Assembly: GCA_014706295.1 (NCBI GenBank)
Contig: JACSVZ010000038.1
Span: 1,984,001-2,048,000, forward strand
Direction of reading: 5' to 3'
DNA from: Lycocorax pyrrhopterus obiensis
Lineage: Eukaryota > Chordata > Aves > Passeriformes > Paradisaeidae
DNA length: 64,000 nucleotides
Shown piece by piece: positions 34,485 through 46,744 of the stretch. Both the position numbers and the translations under genes were made by a program. The notes under the pieces were generated by a model, which was not told where the DNA came from, searched no databases, and saw only the letters and a list, made by a program, of their open reading frames with translations. The number at the start of each line of letters is the position of its first letter. Positions within the stretch are counted from its first letter, which is position 1.

Positions 34485-34580
34485 CAAAATGGCACCGCCG
34501 CCGCAGTGCCTCCTTATATACCCTTTCTCAGCCACGCCCCCCAAAAGACCACGCCCCTCAGTGCATGCCACGCCCTCCCC
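34485..34580 (-). promoter_or_regulatory. OAZ1: OAZ1 core promoter: TATA box with three GGGCGTGG boxes
   Basis: On the minus strand TATATAAG (34520-34513) lies about 100 nt upstream of the start codon, so transcription should begin near 34485-34490. Upstream lie three identical GGGCGTGG elements (34539-34532, 34556-34549, 34575-34568), which match GC/CACCC boxes bound by Sp/KLF factors. The factor identity is inferred. Confidence 0.8.
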
Positions 34581-34639
34581 ACTGGGAGACAGCGTCTATT
34601 GAACAGTTAAAGTGTCAATTAGAAGATCTCGCTGTCTGT

Positions 34640-34838
34640 TGGCTGAAAGGAGCGAGGGGGCGGGACATCGGGCTGAGGGTTCTGCACGGGGGGTGGGGGG
34701 TAGCTGCGCGTGATTGGCTGCGCGCGCCGCGGGTGGGCGGGGCCTGGCGGGGCATCGGCCGGCGGGCGCTCCGCAAGCCCTCACTGCCCTCGGAGCCGCC
34801 GGTTCGAGTCCCGCGCCCGCGCCCCGCCCGTCTGAGGT
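34640..34838 (+). promoter_or_regulatory. Divergent CpG-rich promoter and candidate non-coding first exon
   Basis: Beyond the OAZ1 promoter the sequence stays CpG-rich. It has an inverted CCAAT box (GATTGG, 34711-34716) and a GGGTGGGCGGGGCC box (34731-34744), and then a stretch ending CGTCTGAG|GTAACC, a usable donor at 34839. This could be exon 1 of a divergent non-coding transcript. No partner exon was found. Confidence 0.3.
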
Positions 34839-35181
34839 AACCGGGGTGGGGGGGGCCGGGGGAGGAGCGGGGTGTGAGGGAGCACAGGGAGGGAGAGACG
34901 TGAAGAGTCATGGAAAGACATGGAAAAACACGGACAGACCCGTGGGATGCAGCCCCGGTGCTGGAAGCGGCGGAGGGGCGGCAGCGGGACCCCCTGTGGG
35001 ACCCCCGGGGGCATCGCCGCCCTCAGAGCCTCGCACAAAGCTCGGTGCTGAGGGAAACTTTTAATTAAAAACTAATAATAAACCCCCCATAAGTAGTGGG
35101 GAGGGTCTCTGAAAGGTCGGGCTGGGGTTGTGACCTCGTTTTGTGGGGAGTGTTTGGGCTGGTCACCTTTGGCCTGGCTGT

Positions 35182-35687
35182 GGTTTATGGATTTATAGGG
35201 TAATAGGGATGGGGAATCGTTGGTTTATGGATTTATAAGGGAATAGGTATGGGGAATAGTTAGGTCAAGGATTTATAAGGGAATAGGGATGGGTAACAGT
35301 TAGTTTATGGGTTTATAGTGGAAAAGGGATAAGGAACGGATGGTTTACAGATTAAGGGGGGAATAGAAATGGTCGGTTCATGGATTTATAGTGAAATAGG
35401 GATGAGGAGAGGTTGGTTCATGGATTTATAGTGAAATAGAGAGGAGGAAGGGTTGGTTGATGGGTTTATAAGGGAGTAGGGATGGGGAATGGTTGATTTA
35501 TAGGGGAATAGAGATGGGGAACAGTTGGTTTGTGGATTTATAGTGGAATAGGGCTGGGGAACGGTTGGTTCATGAATTTATACTGGAATAGGGATGGGGA
35601 ACAGTTGGTTTCTGGATTTATAGTGGAATAGGGATGGGGAACAGTTGGTTTATGGATCAGTAGGGGACTAGAGGTAGGGAATGGTTG
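35182..35687. repeat. 40-bp minisatellite, about 13 copies
   Basis: Units follow the pattern GGTTTATGGATTTATAGTGG, then AATAGGGATGGGGAACAGTT, with frequent point changes and a few shortened units. It starts about 350 bp beyond the candidate divergent exon next to OAZ1. Confidence 0.95.
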
Positions 35688-37605
35688 ACAGTGATGATAT
35701 TTTAGGCTAAAAAGGCTTTTTTGCTGTCCCTTCCTGAAGGAGTGGGTAAATCCTGTTTATTTACACAGCAGAAGTTGGGCTCATCCCTGATAACAGCCAG
35801 CCCATGCCCTCTGCTTTCCGTCTCCTGCCAGGGGCTTGGAAATCGGAGGCTTGGGGATGTGGTTGGGTCTTTCTGCAGCCCCACAGCAAGAACAGTCCGG
35901 AGGAAAGGACGGGAATTTGGAAATGGGATACCCCCACTGCTCTTCTGGGTGGGATTGATGGAAACACAGCTTCATCCCTTAGGGGTGAGGGTCAGCCTTC
36001 AAAATTCATCTTAAAGCAGCCAATGTGCACAAAAAAGCTAAATAGGTCGTCATTCCCATGGGTTTGGAAATTGGATCTTTGGCTGAGCCGTTTCTGACTA
36101 TTTCAGCCTGAAAACCAAGGCAGAGGCACATCCCAGGGCACATCCTGAGCAGTGGATTTTATCCTGTATGGAAAGAAAGCTGAAAATAATGGTGCAAGTG
36201 ATGGCGTTTGCAGGCAGGGATGCAATCTAAGTTAAGTGGGAAAAGGTGTTTACAGAACCAAAGAAAACTGCTGAAGATACATTGTAATTTTTTTTTAATC
36301 GTGGTTTTCCATTAAAAAACTTGTAGATGGCTGTATTTCTTTTTTCTTCATCAACTCGGGCCACAACACACCTATTTCATTGCCTGCAGCTACCAGAGCT
36401 GCATTTGGCCATTTCTTAGGGGGTTTTATTACTATCTTATTTTTATTTGCTTGAAAATTTTCCCATCCAGGAGCTCTGAGCACGATGGATTGATTGGCTC
36501 CACTTTGCAGGAGGATCATTGTCTAAATCTCCACCCACCTTTTGTGTCCCGAAGCTGCTGGGATAACCCGGGATGGAACAAAGTGCTGTCGCTAAAAGAA
36601 AGCAGTGTCTGCTCTCCTGCAGCTCTGAGGAGAAGCCTGGCCTGGCCAGCAGCCAGGGAAAAATGTGGGAGTCCTGGAAAGTAAGAGGGATGAGAGGAAA
36701 GCCCTTTTCCTGCTGCAGGCATCTGCCCTGAGCTCCCAGAACACGACGTAAACTGAGCTTGTGCTCACCTCGCTCTCGAGATTTGAGTGTTGATTTATGG
36801 AGGGGAAACTCTTCTGTTTAATGCATTACCCAGAGTCCAGCCTGAAACAATGGGATAGCTGCAATTCCGGAATATCCGGACCACACGGAGCACATCAGAG
36901 GAGATTTAGCAATTCCTGGTTTGTGTGTTGGGTTAGGAAGGTTTTCCTGCTGGGGGCTGGAAGTGTCAGGGGGTGGAAGGGCCGCATTAGCATTCAGTGA
37001 TGGATTTCATTATTTCCAATAATGGCATTTATTATTCCTGTAGTAATCCGGCTGTAATTCCTTATAATGGCTCTGTGTGAGGGGAATCAGCGCTGCAGCT
37101 GTTTCCTCTTCCCTGGGAACTGGGAACAGCTTTGCCCTTTGAATCCCTGTCACCTCCATGGTCCATCACTCCATTTCACAGCTGAGTGCCCGGAGAGCTC
37201 CGGGTGCTCTGCACTCTGCAAAAGCCCAACCAACCTGTGCTGGGTTTGTGTTAAACACCACAGGGGATTAGTTCCAGCTGCAGTTTTGCTGAGATAGCCT
37301 GACTTCCACTTTAGCAGGGACAGTGATTCATAAATCCTCACACAGAAGCCTCTGACTCACGAATTCGGGATTATGGCTGAGGCAGTTGGAGATGTTGCCA
37401 TCCCCAGCTGGTTTTTCACCCCTGGTTTGCTGTGATTGCCCTTCCTGTGGCAGAGTGACTCTGTGGTGGGGTTGTTGTTCCAGCTGCATTCCCAGTTTGG
37501 CATCACAGTCCCTGGAATTACCTGAACCAGGGGGCAGTGAACCCTGACAGTCTGAGCAGCCCAGCTCTGCTGTGGCACAGCAGCTTCCAACTCACAGGGA
37601 AGAGT
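35688..37605. other. Non-coding stretch
   Basis: No gene is supported. A T/A-rich section lies at about 36270-36460, and a patch rich in ATT/AAT cores (TTATTTCCAATAATGGC, then TTATTATTCC) at 36990-37065. Confidence 0.4.
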
Positions 37606-38055
37606 CACAGAATCCCAGAATCCTGTTGAGCTGGAGGGGACCCTCAGGGATCACCAGCCCAGCCCCTGGCCCTGCACAGACACCCCAACAATCCACCCTG
37701 GGCATCCCTGAGAGCGCTGTCCAAATGCTCCTGGAGCTCTGGCAGCCTTGGGGCCGGGACCATTCCCTGGGGAGCCTGGGCAGTGCCCAGCACCCTCGGG
37801 GGGAAGAACCTTTCCCTGAGATCCATCCCAAGCCCTGACACAGCTCCAGCCGTTCCCTGGGCCTTCCCTGGCCCAGAGCAGAGCTCAGCCCCTGCCCCTC
37901 CGCCTCCCCTCGGGAGGAGCTGCAGCCCCCAAGGAGCCTCCCCTCAGTCTCCTCTGCTCCAGCTGAACGAGCCAAGTGCCCTCAGCCGCTCCTCAGACCC
38001 TTCCCCAGCTCCGTGTCCCTCCTTTGGACACTCTCCAACACCTTTGGATCCTTCT
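37606..38055 (-). mobile_element. CR1 LINE 3' fragment
   Basis: Very similar to the copy at 2231 over its whole length, from TCACAGAATCCCAGAATCC through the GGGAAGAACCTTTCCCTGAG block to CTCTCCAACACCTTTGGATC. It is 5' truncated. Confidence 0.9.
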
Positions 38056-41000
38056 TTATTTCTTTATTACATTGCATTTTTACAACCACTGCAAACAGAG
38101 AATCTCATCCATCAAGTTCATCCCGAATCCTGTGCAGGTGTCCTCAAACACACAATGTCCTCCTCATTCCAGCCACCACAGCCTTCCCCTCTCCAACAAC
38201 TGCATTTCCAAGGACCAGCACAGTCCCACAGCCAGGAGCTTGTGTCAGGTCTCAGCTGTTGAGCGAGCTCTCCAGAGAGCCCCCAGCAGGTCCCAGTTAC
38301 TCTGTGCTCTTACCCCAAGCAGGTCACAGCAACTGGGCTGCCTGAAACCTCCTGGGAAAGGATCTTGTACAGCCTGAGTTACTCAATAACCAGAGCAGTT
38401 AATGAGGAAAGGACAGAAGCACCAACAAACTGTTCTCTGTTAGGGATCTAAGTCGAAATCGTTTCAGGCTGAGAAAAGCCAAGGAGTTGATTTTCCCAGA
38501 TTTTCCTTTCTTAGCTTGTTTCCTTCTGCTTTTTACCTTCTTTTCACAAAAGAGGTCTGGAACAGTTAAAATCACCAGTCAGTGATTCTTTGTCGTGCTT
38601 TTATGGGTTTTACTTTCTGAAATAGTCTGGAAGAAGAGTTTACAGCAGCAGAGGAAGAAAACCAGATTGAAAAGCCAGATTGAAAACTGTTGTGAACATA
38701 TTAGAGCAAGAAATGGGTGTGGGATAAGTAACTGTCTTCCCTCTTCCCTGTGTTTTCAGGTGTGCAAGTGTTTGTGATCTGATAACACAAGATCAGTGCT
38801 TAGGAAGATGATCAGGAGCTGAAACACTCATCAAACTCCTAAAGGTTCTGAAATCCTGCACGTTGAAAACATAGCCCTGTAACATCATTTATTCCAAGAA
38901 GGAAAGATAAACCCTTCTGTCATTTAGGTGATTAAAGCAGGATTAAATAATACAGCTGCAAAAACTGCTGCTTCTGCCTGGTTTTCTGCCAGTGGTGGAG
39001 CTGAGGCTGCTCCTGCATCCGTGTTCTAGAGGAGCAGCAAAGCTCCAGGGAAGGGGAATGGGACAAAAATCCTTTTTGATGTGTACCAGAGAGCCCTGTG
39101 TGTTTTGTGCTTTACTGCATCATGCTGTCAGGGCTCTCCTGGAACGTGGAAGTGGATGTTTGTGGCATTTAGCAGCATCAGGGGAATTCATCCCGCTCCG
39201 ATTTGCTGACGGGGGAAGAACGACAGAGAGAAAAACATGAGCTCCCTTCCAAAGCATGTGCAGTCCATGCATAGCATTGCCCTTTTAGCAGCTCCCCAAA
39301 AATGGGAATAAAAAATATTAATTAATTAATTTCTTGAACCAGGCTTTAAAATCAAGTGGATCTGATTGCCTTTTCTCTCTGTTTCCACTGCAGGAAGACT
39401 TTGCTTGTTCTTGCAGCTGTGAGAGGTGTCTAGAGATGCAGCCAAGCACCAAAACAGGACAGAAGCCGAGGCAGAGATGTCCATCAGGACGTGTTTTCAC
39501 AGAAATCGTTGTCTGTGATGATTTCACCCTGTAATTTAGCTGATTTTAGTCACGGAATAATTTAAATGTTCCTGTTGGTCAGCTCTGTGTGGAGACAAAG
39601 GACAGCAAAAGCTTGTGAGGCTTTATCAAAACACTGGACAGTGTTATTTCTAAACTTATCAGACCTATATTTTATAAGTATTATAAAAAAAAGGCTTTTA
39701 AATCTACCCCTCTCCTTCCTCGGTACTTCTGGCTCATCTCCTCACAGGTAACAGTTAAGTACCAGTTATCTAATTTTAAATACTCCCCCACTAATTCACT
39801 CTTTAGCATGTCAGAATCTATTCTGATCTTTGTGGGACAAGTAATTAGAACACCTTTTCTAGCTGGAAAACTCTCCTCATTTTCGTTGTCATCCCTGTGA
39901 GAATGGTTTCATTTGAAGGTCAGGTTTTCTGCAGACCCACCTTGTGCCAGGAGACTGCCAAATGAAGCCAGAGTTTTTAGGTGTTTACCAGCACAGGGAA
40001 GAATTTATTTTTCCAAGATCTTTGTGAGATACTGAACTAGAAGAAAACAGTCATCGGGCCAACAAAAAAAGTCTGTGCTTCTCACCAAAAAAAACTTTGG
40101 ATCTCTGTTTTTCCACTTCAGAACAGCTGGCATGGAGAGGGATTGATTGCAGGTGAGGTAATGGATGTTTAAAATGCTGTAAATTCTCGTTTATCTGAAT
40201 TAGAGGTGGAATCCAACATCACCTGGGCACCTGGGAAGTGCTGAGTTGTTCTCTTTGAGTTTGCAGGATCAAACTGAGCAGTTTCTGCAGAAAAATAATG
40301 TGGGTGGCAGGGGGGGAGGCTGAAGTGGGAACAGGAAATCAGCTGGAAAGGCGCTTGGCCAAGAGCAGGAGCCACAAGGAACACTCAGAGGGTGGCACCT
40401 TAGGATTTCTGGGAAAGAAGTCTGCTGGGGCACTTTGTTGTTGTGGGCCTGTAATTTAAGGACAATGTTCCACAACACTGATTCCTGTATTGATTTTTTC
40501 TCTGGCCATTGCTGCCAGTTATGAACAAATGGCCCTGAGGAATTCGGAGGTGGTTGCAACACAATCAAGTGAAAGACGCTGCAAAAGCCTCCCTTCCCCA
40601 GCCCATTTTCTGTTTCGTTTCTGCTGGGCCAGAGGCAGCTCAGCTCCATCCCCTCTCCCGAGTTACCCAGAGGTGATGGAGCTCCGCTTTTGCTGAGGAG
40701 TCACAGAGGGGAGGTAATTTGGAGAGGGGATGGAGCCCTGTCCCTCCTGTTTGCATGGAGACGGCGTTGGGGTCCTGAGCAAACCCCTTGCGAACCCCAC
40801 CACAATCAACCCCATCGTGATCAGCATTCCAGGCTCCCTGGAATTCCTCCATGAACATTTTCCTTCTCCTCGCTTGCTGGAGCCTTTGTGTGGTGGATTG
40901 AGGAGTTTTATTTTTTGCTCAGCTTCCACTTTCCCTCCTGGAATCCGCCACCATCCGAGGTTTCCCTGCAGGACAATCCTCTTACCCAGCCCGTGCTGGG

Positions 41001-41570
41001 AAGGGGAACAGGACAGCCCAGCTTGTTTTCCTTCAGTTCCTCTTGGATCAGGCAGCCTCGGGGATGAGGAAGTGCACGGCGCAGCTCTGCTTTTGTAACC
41101 CCTAATTTCGTTTGGAAATGTTATCCAAACAAACAGCTGCCAGCAGGATGAGCGTTAAGACCTGTGCAGAGGCTGCTCTGTCAGAACCGAGCTCAGAGTG
41201 AGCTCTGCCTGCTGAAACACTTCACCCAGCAGCTCATTAACATGGAGATAGTCAGAGGAGACTTTCCCCCCCGATTAGATCCTGCCTGTGATAAGAGCAT
41301 TAACGAGCATATTTTCCCATAAATAAAATGAGCAGGCCTGGAGGGCAGGGAAGGTTATTTTGCCTGGAATCAGTTCTAGCCCACGCTCACCCCTTGGAGA
41401 GCTGGGGCTGAGGGAACCAGTTCACCCTGAGAACGAGCCACAGACCAGCAGGCAAAGGGGGATTTCTTCCAGCTCTCTGTGCTCCACACTGCTTTATTTT
41501 GGGGATAATCCACATGGATTCTGTCACTGGCCAGAGCTCCCAGCGCTCACAGCCAGGGCAGCCCTTGGGT
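38056..41570. other. Non-coding stretch of lower GC content
   Basis: It is more AT-rich than most of the window, and no exon is supported. An AATATTAATTAATTAATT tract lies at about 39315-39332, and an AT-rich patch with ATTAAC and AATAAAATGAG at 41220-41335. Confidence 0.4.
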
Positions 41571-41830
41571 GCTGCAAGAGGGACAGGAAGGTCCAACTTT
41601 GGTAAAGCTGCTTTTTCCAGGCTGTTTTTTGAGCTGCAGGCAGGACAGGAAGGTCCAGCATAGAGAAAGCTGCTTTTGCCAGGTCGTTGATTCGAGCTGC
41701 AGGAGGGACAGGAAGGTCCAACTTTGGTAAAGCTGCTTTGGCCAGGTGGTCGATTCGAGCTGCACGAGGGACGGGAAGGTGCAGCCTGGGGAAAGCTGCT
41801 TTGGCCAGGTTGTTTTTTGAGCTGCAGGCG
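41571..41830. repeat. 63-bp minisatellite, about four copies
   Basis: GGAAGGTCCAACTTTGG-type unit starts recur at 41586, 41648, 41711 and 41774, spacing 62-63 bp. Each unit also carries AAAGCTGCTTT(T/G)(T/G)CCAGG and GAGCTGCAGG. The minus-strand frame stays open through all copies. Confidence 0.9.
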
Positions 41831-44800
41831 GCCTCGTGCTCTCTGCATCCGTGTCTGAACCAATATTTACTCAGGGCTCTGTGTACTGGGATCGGCAGCA
41901 ATCCCTGCAGCGAGAGCAGGGCTGGAGCCAGAATCAGCCCAGCTTAGCAGCTTCCCTTGTTTACACCTTTTTTTAAAAATACTCCTGACTTCCAGGCTGG
42001 GGAGAGGTGGCAGCTTGACAGCTCTGGTGAGCACGAGCCCTCCCTGCAGCAACCTGCCCACCCCAGAGCCTCTGCAGCCAAAAATCCCCTCTGGAAGTGG
42101 GTGGGCAGCAGACCCCCAGCCTGGGCAGGCCTTGGCATCTCCCCAGGAAGTGACAAACCTGCTCTGGAAGTGACAAACCAAAGTCCACAGGCAGCTGGTG
42201 CTCCCTAAGGGACTGGCAGCAAACTGCCATCAAAGGAGCCCCCAAGCTGCCACCCCACTCAGGAGAGGAGGCTTTAAAGTGAAGGCAGCTCTAGATCAGT
42301 GCCAGAATTTTCCAGTTTTCCCAAACAGTTTTGTTTATGAAGCTGTTCTAGGTACAGATTAACTTCCCCTGCCTCCTGTTTGTCATTAACTGTGGGAGAA
42401 GCTGAGCTTTGAAGGGTTCACTGCTCGGGGAAAGGGGCGAGCACTGCAGTGTTTCACAGCCGCGCTCCCACAATGCCTGGCCTGGTGTTTCCAAAGAACC
42501 CAGACTTTGGGGAGCTGTTTGTTCCCGTGTGTCCTGCTCTGTGTGTCACACACAGACACCCTGACTCCTCCTTGGGAGGGCAAAACCCCACTTCCAGCAG
42601 AGCTGAGCACGTGCTCTGAGCTCTCAGTGAGACCAGCAGATTTCCTGAGGTGCTGGAAGATGGAGAGGTGGCACAAGGAAGGTAAAGGCCCTTGAAATTA
42701 CTGCTCGGGCTTGGAGATGTGACCTGCTGAGTTTGATTTCCTGCTCACAGTGACTTTTGGCAGCTACTTCAGGTGATGAGCTGGAAAACCTCCTGCCTCA
42801 GAGGTGTGTGGAAGACTGGGAGTGGCTGTGATTACTGGAAATAAACTGGACAGGAGCTGAGATTTCGTTCTGAAATCTCTTTTCAGGGGTATTTTAGCAC
42901 CTTTCTGATTCCCCTATAAATGTTTGTCTGTTCTTGGGTCAGAGTTTCCCTGTTGGGATTGTCCAGTGAGTAAATCCTTTCAGATTCCAGTGGTGCTCTG
43001 CCCTCCTGGCGCTCCCCTGAACTTTTGTCCTACAGCGCTTTCATTTCTTAGCTCGCAGTTCCTCATTCCCCTCGACGTTCCCGTGTTTGTTTGGCTGCAC
43101 ACACAGCCACATCCTGGATCCAGGATCACGGGCTGGGCACTCTCAGCCCATCTTCAGCCTCCTTGGGCTCATTAGGGAGGAAAACGTCATCAGGAATCCT
43201 TGAAGGAGCAGGATGTGACAGGAAGCAATGGGAGTCAGCAGGTCAGGCCTTAGCAGCTGTCAGAGCAATGTGCACAGGGCCACACCTCTGCGGCTAAACC
43301 CAGGCTCGGGCTTAACGTTAAACCTGATCCCTGCAGGGCGGATCCTACAGCATCCCTGGGTATTCCTGAGACAGGGAACACGGGGTCTGTGCTTTGTGTG
43401 TTTAGGCTCCCCCCCGTGATCCCTTGCAGCCCCTCTGGAGCTGTAATTCCAGCAGGAACTGCCCCATGTCCCTGGGGATTGGGAGCTGAGGCAGGGAGAG
43501 GGCAGAGCTGAGCTGGGAGCTGCTCCCGCTCTGCTGCTCCCTCCCTTCCCTGTGGAAAATGGACTGGGGGGGGGAAGTTTAGGTCACTTCGAAAAGTCTC
43601 CTTTGTAAATAATGTTCCAAAGCAAAATGTTCCTTTTAACCTCAATTATCTGTCCTAATCCTACCTCTACTCCTGTTATTTTTTTTTTTAATTGATCTCT
43701 TTGTTGCCTTTAAAAATATGGGAGATTATTCTTTGGCAGTGATAATCATGTTTAATTCTCTCTTCTGTCATATTGGGCCTGTTTTCCCATGGTTTCCTCG
43801 CTGTTGGGCATTGTCAGGTTTGTGTTCTGCAATTTGAAGATTTGAACTGTGATCAGGAATATTCCTGCTGGGGGCAGCTGGAAGCTTTTCCCCGTGTTAT
43901 GGAGGTGGCTGCAAGATATCAGTTTTTAGAAAAGTGGATTTATTTTATCGTTCTCAGGGTGATGGTGACGGACAGGAGCCACCCCTGCCATTGTCACACG
44001 ATACAATGGCACTGAAACTCTGGTTATCTGTATCACTGCTCTCAGTGTCCCTGGGACTTAGAAAACTCTGAATTTTAACAACAAGCCTTTCCTGAGGCTT
44101 CCATGCAAAGCAATGCAAATAAAGTTAATTAATATAATTAAGCCTTTATCATTCTGCTCCTGCGACACCAAGGCTGGGACCGAGGTGTCCCAGCTGCTTC
44201 AGGAATGGTGTTTCCAGGTCACTGTGGGATGTGGAGGGTCCTTGCTGGCAGCCAGCAGCAATTCTGAGTCCAGCTTTGGGCAGAAGGGGTCAGAGAAGCC
44301 CATTTTGTGTCCCAGGTGTTGCCATTGCAGGAGGACAAATACCCCAGGATCCTGCCCTAAAAAAGGAAGGAATCCTTCAGGAATCCTTCCTGTCAAACCT
44401 GTTCAGAAAACCCTGCAGTGAGAGGGAGGCCAACATTTCCCTACACAATCCCTTCCAGTGCTTTGCTGTGTTTACTGCTACAAACTATTTGGGATTTTCC
44501 CCCTTAAATTTACGGCTGCTGCTCATCCCTCACTTCCCACGGGCAGGAACAGTTTCCCTCCAGTCTGTCCTCACTGGATTCAGCCAGGACACATCCAAAA
44601 TACTTCTTGCAGCCGTTCCAGTGAGGCCTTTTTTCCATGACTTTTTTTTCCCTGACCTCCAGGTATAACAGCTCTGACGCACTGGGAGGAAACTCTGGGA
44701 TTTGGGAAAACAAGCTGTCCTTCATTTTCCTTGGAAATCAGCTTTTGTTGCAGCTCTCCCAGGTCCCTGCTCGTCAGAATGCTTTGAAAAGCTCCCGTTC

Positions 44801-45510
44801 TCGAGGCATTCCTAATCCTTGGATTGAATTTTCATCTGGGGAGGTTTCAAGAGCTCTTGATGCAGCTTTATGGGGACATTGAGCACTGGGGCTTCTCCAC
44901 CTGCGAGGTTTGGAGAGCTGGATGTGGAATGTGTTTGCTGTTGGAGGGACAGGGCTGGGAGGGACCTTCAGAGCCCAACCCTGCTGTCCACGTGTGGTCC
45001 AAGGATCCATAAAGGCACAGAGCTCCCCCCTCAGCCCCCAGAGTGTCCCCTCCGCAAGCTGGGAGCTCTACGAGTTACAAAGCTCATTTTTAATCCCAGT
45101 TATATTTATTTTAGCTGGTTTTTTCCCCAGCTGGTCTCATGCCAGCATTGTCTTTATGCTTAAATTGGCATCTTGGCTCTCTCTGGGTGCTTTTGTGTGT
45201 AGCAATCCCAGCCCTTTGTTTTGGTAGGCAAAGCAAACTGAGACTTTCCTCTGTAAATCTTCCTTTCTTCTCTCCCTGCTTCTTGTCAAGGAAGCCTCTC
45301 AGCCATCCAGAATCATTCCACACAAGTTAAATATGGAAAGCATCTCCCATGGGCACCTAAGTGCCATCACCTCTTAGGTGAAACCCAAGTGTTTCTAAAT
45401 TCATTTCCTGGATGTTGGCAAAGGAGCTCAAAAAGCACAAACGCCCGAGCAGGACAAGGAGGGAAGTTTGGCACATCTACACCATGGGGTTATGATTTGG
45501 CAAGGATTAC
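41831..45510. other. Non-coding stretch
   Basis: No exon is supported. T-rich at 43678-43692; AT-rich TTAATTAATATAATTAAG at 44125-44142. Confidence 0.4.
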
Positions 45511-45745
45511 AGGATCATGGAATCATGGAATGGTTTGCGTTGGAGAGACCTTAAAGCCCATCCAGTTCCACCCACGCCATGGCAGGGACACCTTCCACTG
45601 TCTCAGGCTGCTCCAAGCCCCATCCAGCCTGGCCTTGGGCACTGCCAGGGATCCAGGGGCAGCCACAGCTGCTCTGGGCACCCTGTGCCAGGGCCTCCCC
45701 ACCCTCCCAGGGAACAATTCCTTCCCAATATCCCATCTAAATGTT
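45511..45745 (-). mobile_element. CR1 LINE 3' fragment
   Basis: Inverse orientation: ATCATGGAATCATGGAATGG, GTTGGAGAGACCTTAAAGCC, CCAGGGATCCAGGGGCAGCC, ending near TTCCCAATATCCCATC. Confidence 0.9.
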
Positions 45746-46459
45746 GCTGTTGGATCCTCACACCGGATCCTGTGACCCATGTGGGTCTCTGCTTTGATGT
45801 TCTGCTGGAAGCTGCCTCCAGTGGTCTGGCAAAGGGATCCAAACGAGCCCTGGCTGAGCCCCTGGCTCGGGAGGATGGAGGTGGAAGAAGTTTGGCAAAA
45901 CCTCACTCTGCACCACAAAAATGCTGCTTAGAGATCTCCCAGCAGGAGTCTGGGTCTGTTTAGCTCCTGTGTGCTGATGTCTGATAAGGAACTAAGAATT
46001 GTTTGGAGGTTTTTTGTGGAAACTGGGTGCTTTTCATCTTTCTTCACAGCCAGAGCTAAGGGTCCCCTTGACAGGGTTCCCCCGAGACCAGAGGTGTTGT
46101 CCCTTCAGCCCTGAGTGCTCCCAGGGGGTTTGACAGGCACACCCCAGGGAAGAGGAGCCAAAAGGGGCTCAGAAATGGTGCCATGATTTGATGTGCAAGA
46201 GCAGCAAAGCTGCCAGACAAACCCGTGCCTCCTGCTGTGCTGCAGGCCCCAGAGATGGACATGTCAAAGTTCTTCTAGCTTCAAAAGTCTGGAGCTCTTA
46301 CTTGGGGCAGGTCTGGGCTACAAAAGTTGATCTTTTCACAGGTTTGACACATGGGGAGGGGATTTCTGAGGGCGCAGACCTCATCCCCTTCCTCCTGAGG
46401 GGGCTGAGGGTGATGCTCGGAGCCAGAGAGGAAGTTCCTCCCTCTGAAGAGAGACTCTT

Positions 46460-46744
46460 GACAAGGGATGGAGGGACAGGACCCAGGGAATGGCTTCCAC
46501 TGCCAGAGGGCAGGGCTGGATGGGATATTGGGAAGGAATTGTTCCCTGGGAGGGTGGGCAGGCCCTGGCACAGGGTGCCCAGAGCAGCTGTGGCTGCCCC
46601 TGGATCCCTGGCAGTGCCCAAGGCCAGGCTGGATGGGGCTTGGAGCAGCCTGGGACAGTGGAAGGTGTCCCTGCCCATGGCAGGGGTGCCACTGGATGAA
46701 CTTTAAGGTCCCTCCAACCCAAACCTTTCCTTGATTCTTTGAAA
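46460..46744 (+). mobile_element. CR1 LINE 3' fragment
   Basis: Forward orientation: GGATATTGGGAAGGAATTG, GCACAGGGTGCCCAGAGCAG, GGACAGTGGAAGGTGTCCC, ending TTTAAGGTCCCTCCAACCC and TTGATTCTTTGAAAG. Confidence 0.9.

Noticed and set aside
34796..34830. tRNA-like B-box (GGTTCGAGTCC) beside the OAZ1 promoter
   Set aside because: No A box, anticodon arm or acceptor pairing can be built around it. It is more likely a chance match in CpG-rich promoter DNA.
36295..36519. 75-codon minus-strand frame with a plausible-looking protein sequence
   Set aside because: It begins and ends in AT-rich non-coding DNA, matches no family I recognise, and has no splice partners.
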